A stretch of 12,050 nt of DNA from Streptomyces sp. NRRL S-455 (GCF_000717875.1 NZ_JOCT01000052.1:1-12050); one strand, 5' to 3'; counted from the first letter of the stretch, positions 1 through 7,785 are shown. Numbers and translations are program-made. The notes: a model not told the origin generated them from the letters alone.

Positions 1-460
1 CTGGCTCCCCTTCCCGTCGATGTCGAGGCAGTCTTTCCGGGGCCTGATCGGTATGGCGCGCGAGGTCACCCAGCTCTACCCTCGGGCCGGGCAGCCGGAC
101 AGTTCTGTCAGGGGGCGTTGCTGTGGGCCGGCCGACGAGCCTTGGCCGATGTGCGCCGATCTGGACCACTACAAGCCGCTCGACGCGCCCGTAGGGCCGG
201 AGCCGGTCGCGATGATCCCGGTAGTCCAGCTGTATGCAGGGATGTGCCCGGCCTTGTCTTCCCAGCTGGCGCCGACCTGTTGCAGATCCTGTGGTGCCCG
301 CTTGTTCAGGAGGACGACCAGTACGCGGCCAGCCTCCGGCTCCATTGGCGCAGCACGGCGCTGACGGCCGCCGCCATTGCCGGGGGAACAGCCTTGCCCG
401 CATACCGCGCCAGGAGGGCTACATGCCTCGCCCGTGGGCTGTGGGTCGTCGTGAGCTGGG
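1..460 (+). pseudogene. Frameshifted remnant of an uncharacterised actinobacterial protein gene
   Basis: No intact gene covers the first ~640 bases, but pieces of one protein can be followed through shifting frames. One frame (about 50-245) gives REVTQLYPRAGQPDSSV, then PADEPWPMC, then IPVVQLYA. A second frame continues at once from about 238 with RDVPGLVFPAGADLLQILWCP and later LRLHWRS. A third frame gives GYMPRP near 420. This order resembles uncharacterised Streptomyces proteins (from memory: PADEPWP, VPVVQLF, GTDLLQVLWCP, then PRPCTV). A further switch near base 45 and a compensated pair of shifts around 108-133 (reading RCCG where ALLW would be expected) add to the decay. The beginning lies beyond the left edge. 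Bases 460-640 show no coding signal that I trust. The family assignment is tentative; the frame-switch pattern is the real evidence. Confidence 0.5.
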
Positions 461-493
461 GATGTCGGCGCCGGACGCTGTTTTCTGTCACTT

Positions 494-508
494 GGCTGCA
501 GAGCAGCC
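494..508 (+). terminator. Small hairpin downstream of the broken gene
   Basis: GGCTGC and GCAGCC form a perfect 6-bp stem around AGA, followed by GTGTTT. It lies just past the last recognisable piece of the degraded gene and could be its old terminator. The stem is short and there is no real T tract, so this is weak. Confidence 0.3.
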
Positions 509-649
509 GTGTTTGCATGCCACTTGGTTGTGAGCGCGCGGCCGTGATGGCTGCGCCGTTTGACGGGATGCTGCCTCGTTTGGAGCGCGGGGGCATCGTT
601 GCCGAAAGCCAGTTGAGATGGTGCCTGTGATGGGGAAGGGTCTGTGGTC

Positions 650-1198
650 ATGGAGTTCTTCTGCTACCACCGTGACCGGCCCGGCTCCCTTGCGTTACGC
701 GAGGAGTTGGTGGAGGAGCACTGGTCCTACATGGACCGGTACGCGAAGGAGCTGATCGCTCGCGGCCCGACCTTCGCCGATGATGGTGAAACACCCACCG
801 GCAGCGTGCACATCGTCGATCTGCCCGATCCCGCCGCCGCCCGCGCGTTCGCCTTCGACGAGCCCAACTACCAGGCCGGCGCGTACCGGGATGTGCTGCT
901 GCGCCGGTGGCGCAACGTGCTGGGGCGCACCATGTGGGATTTCCCCGGTGGCCGGACCGATGGCAACCGGTACTTGGTGCTCGGCCTCGGCGAGGGCCCG
1001 GCCGCCGACCTTGCCCTGCCGCTCGACCGGGACGAGCTGGTCGCGTACGGGCCGCTGCTGTCCGACGACGGCGACACCTGGCTGGGTACGGCGGTGCTGC
1101 TCAGGGCCCCGGACCCGGACACGGCACGAGCCGTCCTGACTGCGGACCGGTACGCGGACATCGAGGTCCACGACTGGGAGTTCGGCGGGCGTCGATGA
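650..1198 (+). CDS. YCII-related domain protein, two-domain
   Basis: This is a 182-residue soluble protein that looks like a tandem YCII (YciI-like) protein. The first half begins MEFFCYHRDRPGSLALREELVEEHW and contains RGPTFADDGE and GSVHIVDLPDPAAARAF, the usual strand-helix-strand layout of this dimeric alpha/beta-barrel family. The second half (from about residue 105) repeats the pattern as YLVLGLGEG, YGPLLSDDGDTWLGTAVLLRAPDPDTARAVL. The matching pairs (GPTFADDGETPTGSVHIVDLPD and GPLLSDDGDTWLGTAVLLRAPD) suggest an internal duplication. YCII proteins are generally small enzymes or ligand-binding proteins of unknown substrate, so no reaction is assigned. I chose ATG 650 because GGGGAAGGG at 632-640 is well spaced from it; GTG 644 is possible but too close to that site. 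The next gene starts 58 bases downstream on the same strand. Confidence 0.8.
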   Translation: MEFFCYHRDRPGSLALREELVEEHWSYMDRYAKELIARGPTFADDGETPTGSVHIVDLPDPAAARAFAFDEPNYQAGAYRDVLLRRWRNVLGRTMWDFPGGRTDGNRYLVLGLGEGPAADLALPLDRDELVAYGPLLSDDGDTWLGTAVLLRAPDPDTARAVLTADRYADIEVHDWEFGGRR

Positions 1199-1256
1199 GC
1201 CACGAAGGCGCCGGGTTGATGTCATCTCCGGTCCACATTGACCTGGGACAGCAGCG

Positions 1257-2408
1257 GTGACGGTGGCGCTGCAAGCGGTTCCGCTGGTGGGCGGGCCGGT
1301 GGAGTTACGGGGTGCGTTGGACCTGGAGACCACACAGGCAGGGGTGATGCCGCGCCGGTTGCCCGCGTGGACCAAGGAGCAGTACCAGGACCCGTCGGTC
1401 TACGGGGTGACCGTGATGCCTTCGGGGGTGCGGCTGGTGTTCCGCACCGATGCGCGCGCATTGGAGTTCGAGGTACTCACTTCCACCGGCCAGCTCGACT
1501 CCGACCCCCACCCTCGCCCGACCGGGATGCTGGAGTTGCTGGTGGACGGCGCCTTGGCCGGGCGTCAGCAGGCGCCGGTGGGCAACGTGCTGCGGATGGC
1601 GGGCCCCGGGGCCGTACAGCGACTCATCCCGGGCGAGCCAGGGACCGTACGGTTCGCCGGGCTGCCGGCCGGCATGAAGGGCGTCGAGTTGTGGCTGCCA
1701 CAGCAGACCCCAACGGAACTGGTGGCACTGCGCGCCGACGGCGAGGTGCTGGCACCGCTGCCGGACGGGCGGCGCCGCTGGGTGCACCACGGCAGTTCCA
1801 TCAGCCACTGCATCGAGGCTGACGGCCCGACCGGGACCTGGCCGGTGGTGGCAGCTGCGCTCGGAGGGGTGGAGGTGATCAACCTCAGCCAGGCGGGCAA
1901 CGCGCTGCTGGATCCCTATGTCGCCCGGACGATCCGCGATACGCCCGCCGACCTGATCAGCCTCAAGGTGGGCATCAACATCGTGAGCCTGTCCGCCTTC
2001 CGGCTGCGGACGTTCGGCCCGGCGGTACACGGATTCCTGGACACGATCCGGGATGGACATCCGGACACCCCGCTGCTGTTGATCTCTCCGGTGAGCTGTC
2101 CGGCCCTGGAGGAGGCCCCCGGCCCGACCACGACCGGCCCGGACGGGAGGCTCGCTGCCCTGGGCGACCCGGCCGATGTGGCCGGCGGGGCATTGTCGCT
2201 GGCGGTGGTCCGTGCCGAGCTGGCCCGGATCGCTGCGGCACGACAGGCGTCCGATCCCCACCTCCACTATCTCGACGGACGCGAGCTGCTCGGCCCGGAC
2301 GAGGCAGATGATCTGGCCGACGGCCTTCACCCCACCGCCGCCGCATACCGTCGAATGGGCAAGCGCTTTGCAGCCCACGCCTTCGCGACCGCCGGTCCCT
2401 TCCGCTGA
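1257..2408 (+). CDS. SGNH/GDSL-family hydrolase
   Basis: A 383-residue predicted esterase or acyl-hydrolase. The C-terminal ~210 residues carry the SGNH blocks: HHGSSISH with the likely nucleophile Ser181 (GSS instead of the textbook GDS), NLSQAGNALLDP supplying the block II glycine, LKVGINIV with the block III asparagine, and DGLHP with the catalytic Asp355/His358 pair. The first ~170 residues look like a beta-rich ancillary domain (GVRLVFRTDARALEFEV, GMLELLVDGALAG, VELWLP), as in two-domain SGNH enzymes of the carbohydrate-esterase or SsfX3 kind. The substrate cannot be read from the sequence. No signal peptide is visible, so it is probably cytoplasmic. The GTG start follows a weak GGGACAG-like site; no better start lies nearby. 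It may be co-transcribed with the YCII gene and is followed at once by a strong hairpin. Confidence 0.85.
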   Translation: MTVALQAVPLVGGPVELRGALDLETTQAGVMPRRLPAWTKEQYQDPSVYGVTVMPSGVRLVFRTDARALEFEVLTSTGQLDSDPHPRPTGMLELLVDGALAGRQQAPVGNVLRMAGPGAVQRLIPGEPGTVRFAGLPAGMKGVELWLPQQTPTELVALRADGEVLAPLPDGRRRWVHHGSSISHCIEADGPTGTWPVVAAALGGVEVINLSQAGNALLDPYVARTIRDTPADLISLKVGINIVSLSAFRLRTFGPAVHGFLDTIRDGHPDTPLLLISPVSCPALEEAPGPTTTGPDGRLAALGDPADVAGGALSLAVVRAELARIAAARQASDPHLHYLDGRELLGPDEADDLADGLHPTAAAYRRMGKRFAAHAFATAGPFR

Positions 2409-2417
2409 GTGAGCAGG

Positions 2418-2445
2418 GCTCCACACCCCGCACCAGGTGTGGAGC
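2418..2445 (+). terminator. Perfect 10-bp hairpin after the hydrolase gene
   Basis: GCTCCACACC (2418-2427) pairs perfectly with GGTGTGGAGC (2436-2445) around an 8-base loop, starting ten bases after the stop codon of the hydrolase. It lacks a long T tract, as is common for terminators in Streptomyces. Its place separates the YCII/hydrolase pair from the next gene and argues against the upstream GTG at 2409 as that gene's start. Confidence 0.7.
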
Positions 2446-2519
2446 TTCCACGCTCCTCCGGCCCGAGATGGGCGGTGGGGGATTCAGGCCACTGCTCGCC
2501 TTATGAAGGATGGGTTCGT

Positions 2520-3197
2520 GTGATCTCGTCCACTGGAACGTCGTTGTCGCCGTTGGGGCAGCGGTTGCGCGTACTGCTGAGTGCAGAGCGTGTTATGGGT
2601 GATCTGCGACGTTACTTCGGGATCGGTCTGCCGCCCGGCGGGATGCCGTTCACCGGGAGCCGGTTCGAGCATCTGGCGGGTGGGGGAGACCGGCCGGAGG
2701 TCGCTGACCGGATCACGGCTGAGGACCTGGTCGCGGTGCAGACTTTGTCGGTGACTGTTCCGGCGTCCGTCGTGCTGGACATTCTGGAGGGCCCCCTCGG
2801 CGCGCGGCTGTCCGGTCTGTTGCACGCCATTCCCAGGGACGTCGACATGGTTGACGCCGACGCGGTCGTCGTGGCCGACGGTTCGCCGGCGGATCAGGCC
2901 TGGCACCTTCTTCGTGACCAACCCGATGTCGGATGGGTGATCGCGGGGAAGATTCTGGCGCGTAAGCGTCCGCGGTTGCTCCCGGTCTACGACCGAATCG
3001 TCCGCTGTGCTGTCGGCCGGCCGCCGTCCTTCTGGCTCGCTCTCCATGCCGCGCTGCGCGAGGACGACGCCGCGTTGCACCACCAACTGCTGGAACTGAG
3101 GCAGGCCGCGGGGCTACCCGAGACGGTGAGTGCGCTGCGGGTGTGCGATGTGGCGGTATGGATGAACCACCGGGCCGTCGGCCATACCTGCCCCTGA
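2520..3197 (+). CDS. DUF6308-like protein of unknown function
   Basis: A 225-residue soluble protein resembling the actinobacterial DUF6308 family, recognised from the overall layout: an early FTGSRFEHLA segment, ITAEDLVAVQTLSV, DQAWHLLRD, the basic motif AGKILARKRPRLLPVYD, and a C-terminal LRVCDVAVWM. The function is unknown and no catalytic motif is evident. GTG 2520 is preferred because GAAGGA lies at 2505-2510, nine bases upstream. The longer frame from 2409 would translate through the hairpin after the hydrolase gene and has no ribosome-binding site of its own. Codon use is like the neighbours. It lies directly upstream of the recombinase module, but no link between them is visible. Confidence 0.75.
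   Translation: MISSTGTSLSPLGQRLRVLLSAERVMGDLRRYFGIGLPPGGMPFTGSRFEHLAGGGDRPEVADRITAEDLVAVQTLSVTVPASVVLDILEGPLGARLSGLLHAIPRDVDMVDADAVVVADGSPADQAWHLLRDQPDVGWVIAGKILARKRPRLLPVYDRIVRCAVGRPPSFWLALHAALREDDAALHHQLLELRQAAGLPETVSALRVCDVAVWMNHRAVGHTCP
3155..3188. repeat. Inverted repeat at the 3' end of the DUF6308 gene
   Basis: GGTATGG (3155-3161) and CCATACC (3182-3188) are perfect 7-base inverted arms with a 20-base spacer, ending seven bases before the stop codon of the gene. It could be a terminator stem or a protein-binding site at the left border of the recombinase module. The role is not established. Confidence 0.3.
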
Positions 3198-3381
3198 GGA
3201 TGTCTGCCGCCAACGTGACCCGAGGGTTCGTTCTGGCGTGTGAGGGTGACGGACTTTACCAACCGTGGCCTGGGTGTGTGGGACGTTCGCGTGGAGTGGT
3301 CTGCGGGGCCGGGGGAGGGGTGTGGACTCGGGGCCCGGAGTGCCGTCACCGGGGCGGGCCTGGGTCTGGAGGGGGCGGCGC
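3198..3381. other. Non-coding stretch before the recombinase module
   Basis: These 184 bases hold no convincing gene. Frames open through them (one as far up as 3265) give low-complexity Gly/Arg/Trp-rich protein typical of G-rich noncoding DNA. The left end of the Tn554-like module and its promoter should lie here. I could not find a clear promoter or a repeat matching the DNA after the third gene of the module. Confidence 0.4.
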
Positions 3382-4560
3382 ATGGTGGGTGGCCGGTTGG
3401 TGGTGGGGGATTTACGTGTGCAGGAGATCGTCCGTGGTGATGGGCGGGTCTGTTACACGGTCGTGGACACGGACTGCTCGGTGGTGGGGGAGGCGGACGG
3501 GTTCCTGCGTTCCTGCCGGGCGGGTACGGATCGTACGTACGCGTATGTGCTGGTGGATCATCTGCGGTGGTTGCGGTTCGCGGGCCTGGACGTGGGAGCG
3601 GTGTCGCTTGAGGATCTGCGGCACTACATGGCGGCTTTGGGGGCGGATTATCCAGAGCCGTTCGGGTTGCCGTGGCGGGAGGGGAAACGTCCGTACGGGC
3701 ACAGTGCGTTGAAGACCGCGGCGGCCTGTCTGAAGGGCTTCTACCTCCGCCTGGGCACCCTCGGCGTGAACCCCGCGCTGGCGGAGGCGCTGCGCGTGAC
3801 CCGTTTGCCGACGCGGGCGGATCGGCGGCGGGCGATGCTCGGGCACGTCCTGCACAGCATGCCCGCGAATCCTCTGGCTCCGGGGGAGCGGGTGCGTCGG
3901 CATCCGAAGATGCTGCCCGAGGGCGCTCGGGATCTGCTGCTGGGGGCGGTGTCGTGTGCGCGGGACCGGATGGTGGTCACGTGGCTGGCCGACGGCGGGT
4001 TCCGGATCGGTGAGCTGTGCGGGCTGCGTCTGGTCGACCTGCACCTGCGGGAGCAAGCTGCGTGCGGTCAGTGCCGGGGGCCGCATGTGCACATCTGCCA
4101 TCGCGAGGACAACGCCAACCGGGCCCGGGTCAAGACCAAGACACCCTGGACGTCGCAGGACGGAACTGTGTGCGGCGGGACGGTGCGCAGGGTGAGTCCG
4201 GCGATGATTCACACCTACTTCGAGTACATCACCACCCAGTACCCCGCCCGGACCGCTCACGGCATGCTCCTGGTCAGCCTGCATGGCTCTTCCCGTGGCC
4301 GGCCGTGGACCACCGCCGCGGCCCGCGGCATGCTGCGCCGGGCCGCAGCCCGTAGAGAGATCGGCCGGGTGGTCCCGCACGCTTTCCGGCACAGCTTCGC
4401 CACCGCGGTACTGGACGCCGCACGGGGCAACGCTGTGATCGCGCGCGATGCCGGCGGCTGGGCCTCAGCTGCGACCGTCGAACAGGTCTACGGCCACGTG
4501 GACGTCCACGACCCGGTCTTAACCGCGGCGCTGGAGCAGGTGTGGGGGACGCAGCCGTGA
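3382..4560 (+). CDS. Tyrosine recombinase 1 (Tn554 TnpA-like)
   Basis: A 392-residue tyrosine recombinase expected to cut and rejoin DNA by a phosphotyrosine intermediate. The N-terminal part (about residues 40-145) is a core-binding, SAM-like domain (SCRAGTDRTYAYVLVDHLRWL to CLKGFYLRL). The catalytic domain shows Arg208 in GGFRIGEL, Lys251/Lys253 in VKTKTP, His333-x-x-Arg336 in HAFRHSFAT, Trp360 in GGW in place of the third histidine, and Tyr370 in VYGH. An inserted C-x2-C-x4-H-x-H-x-C-H cluster after the catalytic arginine (CGQC to HICH) could bind zinc. ATG 3382 is chosen because GGAGGGGG lies at 3368-3375; an upstream frame start at 3265 only adds low-complexity Gly/Arg residues. It overlaps the next recombinase by four bases (GTGA), suggesting coupled translation. 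All catalytic positions are present. Confidence 0.9.
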   Translation: MVGGRLVVGDLRVQEIVRGDGRVCYTVVDTDCSVVGEADGFLRSCRAGTDRTYAYVLVDHLRWLRFAGLDVGAVSLEDLRHYMAALGADYPEPFGLPWREGKRPYGHSALKTAAACLKGFYLRLGTLGVNPALAEALRVTRLPTRADRRRAMLGHVLHSMPANPLAPGERVRRHPKMLPEGARDLLLGAVSCARDRMVVTWLADGGFRIGELCGLRLVDLHLREQAACGQCRGPHVHICHREDNANRARVKTKTPWTSQDGTVCGGTVRRVSPAMIHTYFEYITTQYPARTAHGMLLVSLHGSSRGRPWTTAAARGMLRRAAARREIGRVVPHAFRHSFATAVLDAARGNAVIARDAGGWASAATVEQVYGHVDVHDPVLTAALEQVWGTQP

Positions 4561-4703
4561 TCCCGCTGACACTGCTGCCCGGCCGCAGCGACACCACCCG
4601 CATCGACCGTGACCGTCTCGAACTGCTCACGGCCCTCATAGAGGCCCCTTGATTCGACTCGCTCTTCCGCGACGCGCTGATCTTCATCCCGCCTCAGCAC
4701 CCG
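4557..4703 (+). pseudogene. Severed 5' end of recombinase 2, stopped by TGA at 4650
   Basis: GTG 4557 overlaps the stop of recombinase 1 and has GGGGGA at 4544-4549, seven bases upstream, so it is the natural start of the second recombinase. The frame gives MIPLTLLPGRSDTTRIDRDR and then LELLTALIEAP before TGA at 4650-4652. The same frame then continues without interruption (FDSLFRDALIFIPPQHPVFAW) into the open frame ending at 7151. From memory, homologous recombinases read LIAAP, then a residue such as Gly, then FDPLFR across this point, so the TGA looks like one base change from GGA or CGA. As it stands only a 31-residue peptide is made from this start. Confidence 0.75.
4650..4652 (+). other. 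In-frame TGA codon in recombinase 2
   Basis: TGA stands at codon 32 of the frame beginning at GTG 4557, between GCC CCT and TTC GAC. There is no frame change on either side and the rest of the gene is intact, so a single substitution, sequencing error or, less likely, readthrough explains it. Confidence 0.8.
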
Positions 4704-7151
4704 GTGTTCGCCTGGCAGTGCGGCGTCGACGGCTGTGAGCGCATCCGCCGCGTCAGCCACAACCTGTGCGGTTCTCACTGTCTGGAGTGGGAGCAGGCAG
4801 AGCGGGCCAGCCAAACCAAGCGCGCCTTCATGCACACCGCAACGCCTCTTCCGGCTGCGCGGGGAGTGGACTACGGGCGCTGCCGGATCTGCCCGGACCG
4901 CCCGGCCGTGAGCCCCACGACCCAGTTGTGCCATCAACACCAGAACCGCTGGCAGTATGGCTCGGCGGTACACATCGACCGGAAGCACCTCGGACGATGG
5001 GCTCTGGCCCAGCACGCGTTACCCGGCTTCGGCCTCTGCAAGGCCCGCTGCCCGTTCTTGGCCTGCGGCTCGGTGGGATTGTGTATCCAGCACCAGGCCC
5101 GCTACCAAACCGAGCAGCGTCCGGGAGGAGCCCGGTCGGAACGCATCCATGGCCGCATCAAAGACGGACGCCCGCTCCCTGTGACCTACGACGACGAGTC
5201 CGCCTTCCACGCATGGTGTGCCACCACGGAACCCGTGTCACAGCCGGGACTGGTCAACCTCTACGCGTTGCCTCCATTGCTGCGGGCCGAGATCCAGTGG
5301 GGCCTGCACACCCATGCCCAGGCCGCACAGCACTCCGAGTGGACCACCAACGGCATCAGGAATCTCGTCAGACATTGCCAGCGAGGCGACATCACGTCCC
5401 TGATGGACCTGCACGACGAGGGCTACAAAGACCTGACCCGCAAACAGATGGACTCCGAAGTCCGCAAGATCATCTGGGAGGTCGTCAACGGTCTGCGCTG
5501 CGTCTACTACAGCCCCTCGGACACCAAGGACGCCGGCTTCCTGGAGACCGATCACTTCGGGCGACGCTTCAAGAACGCCCAGAGCCACTTCGACATCACC
5601 AATGTCCCCCAGCGGTGGCTGCGCGATCTGCTCTGGGACCATCTCACCGAGTGGCTCCGATCCCCGCAGTGCCCCCGCACCCGAGGCCCCTTCGACCAGA
5701 TGCGCCGCGCCGCCGTCGAACTGGGCGTCTTCCTCCAAGCCGACGCCCCCGAGGCCGGCCACGACCCCACCGTGCTGCGCCGTGAGCACACCGAGCGGTT
5801 CGCCGCCGACCAGCGCCACCGCGCCCGCCATGGCCTGCCGTCCCTGGGCATGGTCCTGGTCGACGGACGATCCCCCACCGTCACCGACCTGAGCTGTCAA
5901 TTCGTCTTCAATCAAGCCCGCAAACTGCTCTACAGCGCCATCACCGCCGGTCATGCTGAGCGCCTCGGCATCGACACCGGCTTCCTGACCGCCATCCCCT
6001 TCGGTGGCACCGGCCTCAAGCAGCGCTCCCGCAACCCCTTCAGCGACGACGTCGCCCGCGCGCTGATGGACGAGACCAACCTGCGCGGCCTGGAGGAACT
6101 CGACCTCAACGACCGGGGCCTGCGGGACATCTGGGAGACCATCGTCGCCACCGGGCGCCGCTGCAGCGAGGTCGTCGGACTGCGGTTGGACTGCATCGGC
6201 CGCTATCGCGGTCTGGCCATGCTGTGGCACGACCAGACCAAGGTCGGCAACTACAACGAGGGCATCCGCATCCCCGAGCCCGTCTACCACCGCCTCGATG
6301 CCCGCCGCACCAAGACACTCCAGCTCTTCGAAAAGCGCTACGGCCGCATTCCAGCGGCTGCCGAACGCCCCGGCCTGGCCTTGTTCCCCTCCCGCATCCG
6401 CAACCCCAACGGCCGGCAGCCGATCTCCTACGGCCACTTCAACCAGCGTTTCAGGACCTGGATCGCCGGCCTCGACCTCGGCGGCGCGTACGTCGCCCAC
6501 CAGGCCCGCCACACCCTGGCCACCAACCTGCTGCGCGCCGGCGCCACGCTCACCCACATCCGCCGCTACCTCGGCCAGCTCTCCGAACGCATGGCCGAGC
6601 ACTACGTGAAGATCACCAACAGCGACCTCGAAGACGTCCTGAACACCGTCTGGGTGGCCGGGCCCGGCGCACCCAACCCAGGCGAACTCCTCTCCGGCGA
6701 CACCACCCCTATAGACCGCGAGACAGCCCTCGCCCTGGCCCTGGACCTCTCCCGCTGCAGCACCCCCGCCGACGGGGGATTCTGCACCTACCAACCCGTC
6801 GTCGACGGCGGAGCCTGCCCCTGGAAACTCGACTGCGAGAACTGCGACAACTTCGTCCTCTCCGGCGCAGACCTCCTCTACTGGCGACGCAAAGCCGAAC
6901 AATGGCGCTCCATCGCCGAGAACGCCCCCGACGACGCCACCGCCGACTACCTCCACACCGTCTTCGAACCCACCGCCAAGGCCATCAAAGGACTCGAGCA
7001 GGCACTGGCCGCCCTCGGCATCCTCGACGAAGCCCTCACCCTCGACCTGCGGCGCCCCCAGGACTACTTCCACCGCACCTGGAGCACCGCCTTTCGCGCC
7101 CGAGACCTCGCAGCACTGCAGGCCCCCGACGAAACCACAGGGCAGCCATGA
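4704..7151 (+). CDS. Tyrosine recombinase 2 (Tn554 TnpB-like), main open part
   Basis: An open frame of 815 residues from GTG 4704; with the 5' segment from 4557 the ancestral protein had about 864. The N-terminus holds three Cys/His clusters, each ending C-x2-H-x3-aromatic: C6, C11, C22, H25, W29; C60, C63, C76, H79, W83; and C112, C116, C121, C127, H130, Y134. A long middle region follows. The catalytic domain has Arg486 in TGRRCSEV, Lys513 in DQTKVG, His599-x-x-Arg602 in HQARHTLATN, and Tyr634 in AEHYVK. A C-terminal tail carries C-x10-C-x5-C-x2-C (GFCTYQ to CENCDNF) and a helical end. This matches the larger recombinase of Tn554-like modules. GTG 4704 has no visible ribosome-binding site, so expression from it would need re-initiation after the TGA at 4650. 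Its stop overlaps the next start by four bases (ATGA). Catalytic residues look intact. Confidence 0.8.
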   Translation: MFAWQCGVDGCERIRRVSHNLCGSHCLEWEQAERASQTKRAFMHTATPLPAARGVDYGRCRICPDRPAVSPTTQLCHQHQNRWQYGSAVHIDRKHLGRWALAQHALPGFGLCKARCPFLACGSVGLCIQHQARYQTEQRPGGARSERIHGRIKDGRPLPVTYDDESAFHAWCATTEPVSQPGLVNLYALPPLLRAEIQWGLHTHAQAAQHSEWTTNGIRNLVRHCQRGDITSLMDLHDEGYKDLTRKQMDSEVRKIIWEVVNGLRCVYYSPSDTKDAGFLETDHFGRRFKNAQSHFDITNVPQRWLRDLLWDHLTEWLRSPQCPRTRGPFDQMRRAAVELGVFLQADAPEAGHDPTVLRREHTERFAADQRHRARHGLPSLGMVLVDGRSPTVTDLSCQFVFNQARKLLYSAITAGHAERLGIDTGFLTAIPFGGTGLKQRSRNPFSDDVARALMDETNLRGLEELDLNDRGLRDIWETIVATGRRCSEVVGLRLDCIGRYRGLAMLWHDQTKVGNYNEGIRIPEPVYHRLDARRTKTLQLFEKRYGRIPAAAERPGLALFPSRIRNPNGRQPISYGHFNQRFRTWIAGLDLGGAYVAHQARHTLATNLLRAGATLTHIRRYLGQLSERMAEHYVKITNSDLEDVLNTVWVAGPGAPNPGELLSGDTTPIDRETALALALDLSRCSTPADGGFCTYQPVVDGGACPWKLDCENCDNFVLSGADLLYWRRKAEQWRSIAENAPDDATADYLHTVFEPTAKAIKGLEQALAALGILDEALTLDLRRPQDYFHRTWSTAFRARDLAALQAPDETTGQP

Positions 7152-7732
7152 GCACTTCCCGCACCGACGCGGCCGTCCGAGCCCGCCGCCAAGCCACTCA
7201 AGACATGCTCGAACGCCTCCAGACCGCCCTGGCTGCCACGGCACGTGACCATACGCCTGTCACCGTCGCAGCCCTCGCCCGTACCGCCCGCGTCTCACGC
7301 ACCTTCCTCTATCAAAACGAGCAGGCCAGAGCCCTTATCGAACAGGCCACCCGCCCAAGCACATCCCATCCCGGCGCGTCCGCCAACGGCCGCAGTCGTA
7401 CACAGCCAGCCTGGAGAGAACGAGCCCTTAACGCCGAAGAGGCACTCGCCCAGGCCCAGCGCGAGATCCGCACCCAGCGCACCCGTATCGCAGAACTCCT
7501 TGGCAAGATCCGAGACCTCGAGCACGATCTCCCTGAAGGGTCACTTCAGCGGATCGTCACCGAGAACACCACCCTGAAGCAGCAAGTACGGCAGCTCACC
7601 CAGGACAAGCAGCACGTGCTAGAGAGGCTGGCCAGTGCCCGCCAGAACAACCGCTTCCTCGACAGACGCACCGCAGACCTTGAAGCCCAACTCGCCCCGT
7701 ATCTCACTGCCCCGCATCCGCCAGCCCTGTAG
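7148..7732 (+). CDS. DUF6262 / TnpC-like coiled-coil protein
   Basis: A 194-residue protein in the third position of the module, where Tn554 carries tnpC (about 125 residues), a non-recombinase accessory factor that affects efficiency and orientation of transposition. Residues 38-63 (VTVAALARTARVSRTFLYQNEQARAL) read as a small helix-turn-helix of the 'sow the seed' type seen in DUF6262 proteins. Residues about 88-185 are almost entirely heptad-rich coiled coil (EEALAQAQREIRTQRTRIAELL, then ENTTLKQQVRQLTQDKQHVLERL). It probably contacts DNA and bridges or positions the recombinases; that role is inferred from Tn554. The ATG overlaps the stop of recombinase 2 by four bases. There is no catalytic motif. 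Confidence 0.85.
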   Translation: MSTSRTDAAVRARRQATQDMLERLQTALAATARDHTPVTVAALARTARVSRTFLYQNEQARALIEQATRPSTSHPGASANGRSRTQPAWRERALNAEEALAQAQREIRTQRTRIAELLGKIRDLEHDLPEGSLQRIVTENTTLKQQVRQLTQDKQHVLERLASARQNNRFLDRRTADLEAQLAPYLTAPHPPAL

Positions 7733-7757
7733 GCCACCTGCACGGAGGGCCCTGGTA

Positions 7758-7785
7758 GCCGGGCAGGGCGGGTTCCCCGCCCGGC
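7758..7785. terminator. GC-rich hairpin between convergent genes
   Basis: GGGCGGG (7766-7772) pairs with CCCGCCC (7776-7782) around TTC. An alternative pairing uses GCCGGGC (7758-7764) with GCCCGGC (7779-7785). It sits 25 bases after the stop of the TnpC-like gene and upstream of the convergent helicase stop, so it may end transcription from one or both sides. There is no T tract. Confidence 0.5.

Larger units (their letters stand above)
3382..7732 (+). mobile_element. Tn554-type three-gene recombinase module (minimal extent)
   Basis: Two tyrosine recombinases of different size followed by a small coiled-coil protein, in one direction with 4-base overlaps, match the tnpA-tnpB-tnpC order of Tn554-family site-specific transposons. 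In Tn554 these three genes sit at the left end and antibiotic-resistance cargo follows. The coordinates cover only the coding part. Tn554-family elements have no terminal inverted repeats and make no target duplications, so the true ends cannot be read here. No cargo gene is recognised between the third gene and the helicase. If the helicase belongs to the subtelomere, this element carries only its own recombination genes. Confidence 0.7.

Noticed and set aside
1305..2426. Minus-strand open frame of 373 codons opposite the hydrolase
   Set aside because: Shadow frame; the plus strand carries the SGNH blocks.
2409..2519. Longer DUF6308-like protein starting at GTG 2409
   Set aside because: The extra 37 codons run through a perfect terminator-like hairpin and lack a ribosome-binding site. 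GAAGGA supports GTG 2520.
4650..4652. TGA read as selenocysteine or tryptophan
   Set aside because: No convincing hairpin of the bacterial selenocysteine type follows it, and actinomycetes use TGA as the ordinary stop throughout this window. A single nonsense change is simpler.
5238..7244. Long minus-strand open frame of 668 codons opposite recombinase 2
   Set aside because: It is a shadow caused by high GC at third positions. Its protein is Gly/Val/Ala/Glu-rich without domains, while the plus strand has clear recombinase motifs.
3382..7732. RIT (recombinase-in-trio) element
   Set aside because: Those carry three tyrosine recombinases. Here the third gene is a coiled-coil protein with no recombinase residues, which fits the Tn554 pattern.
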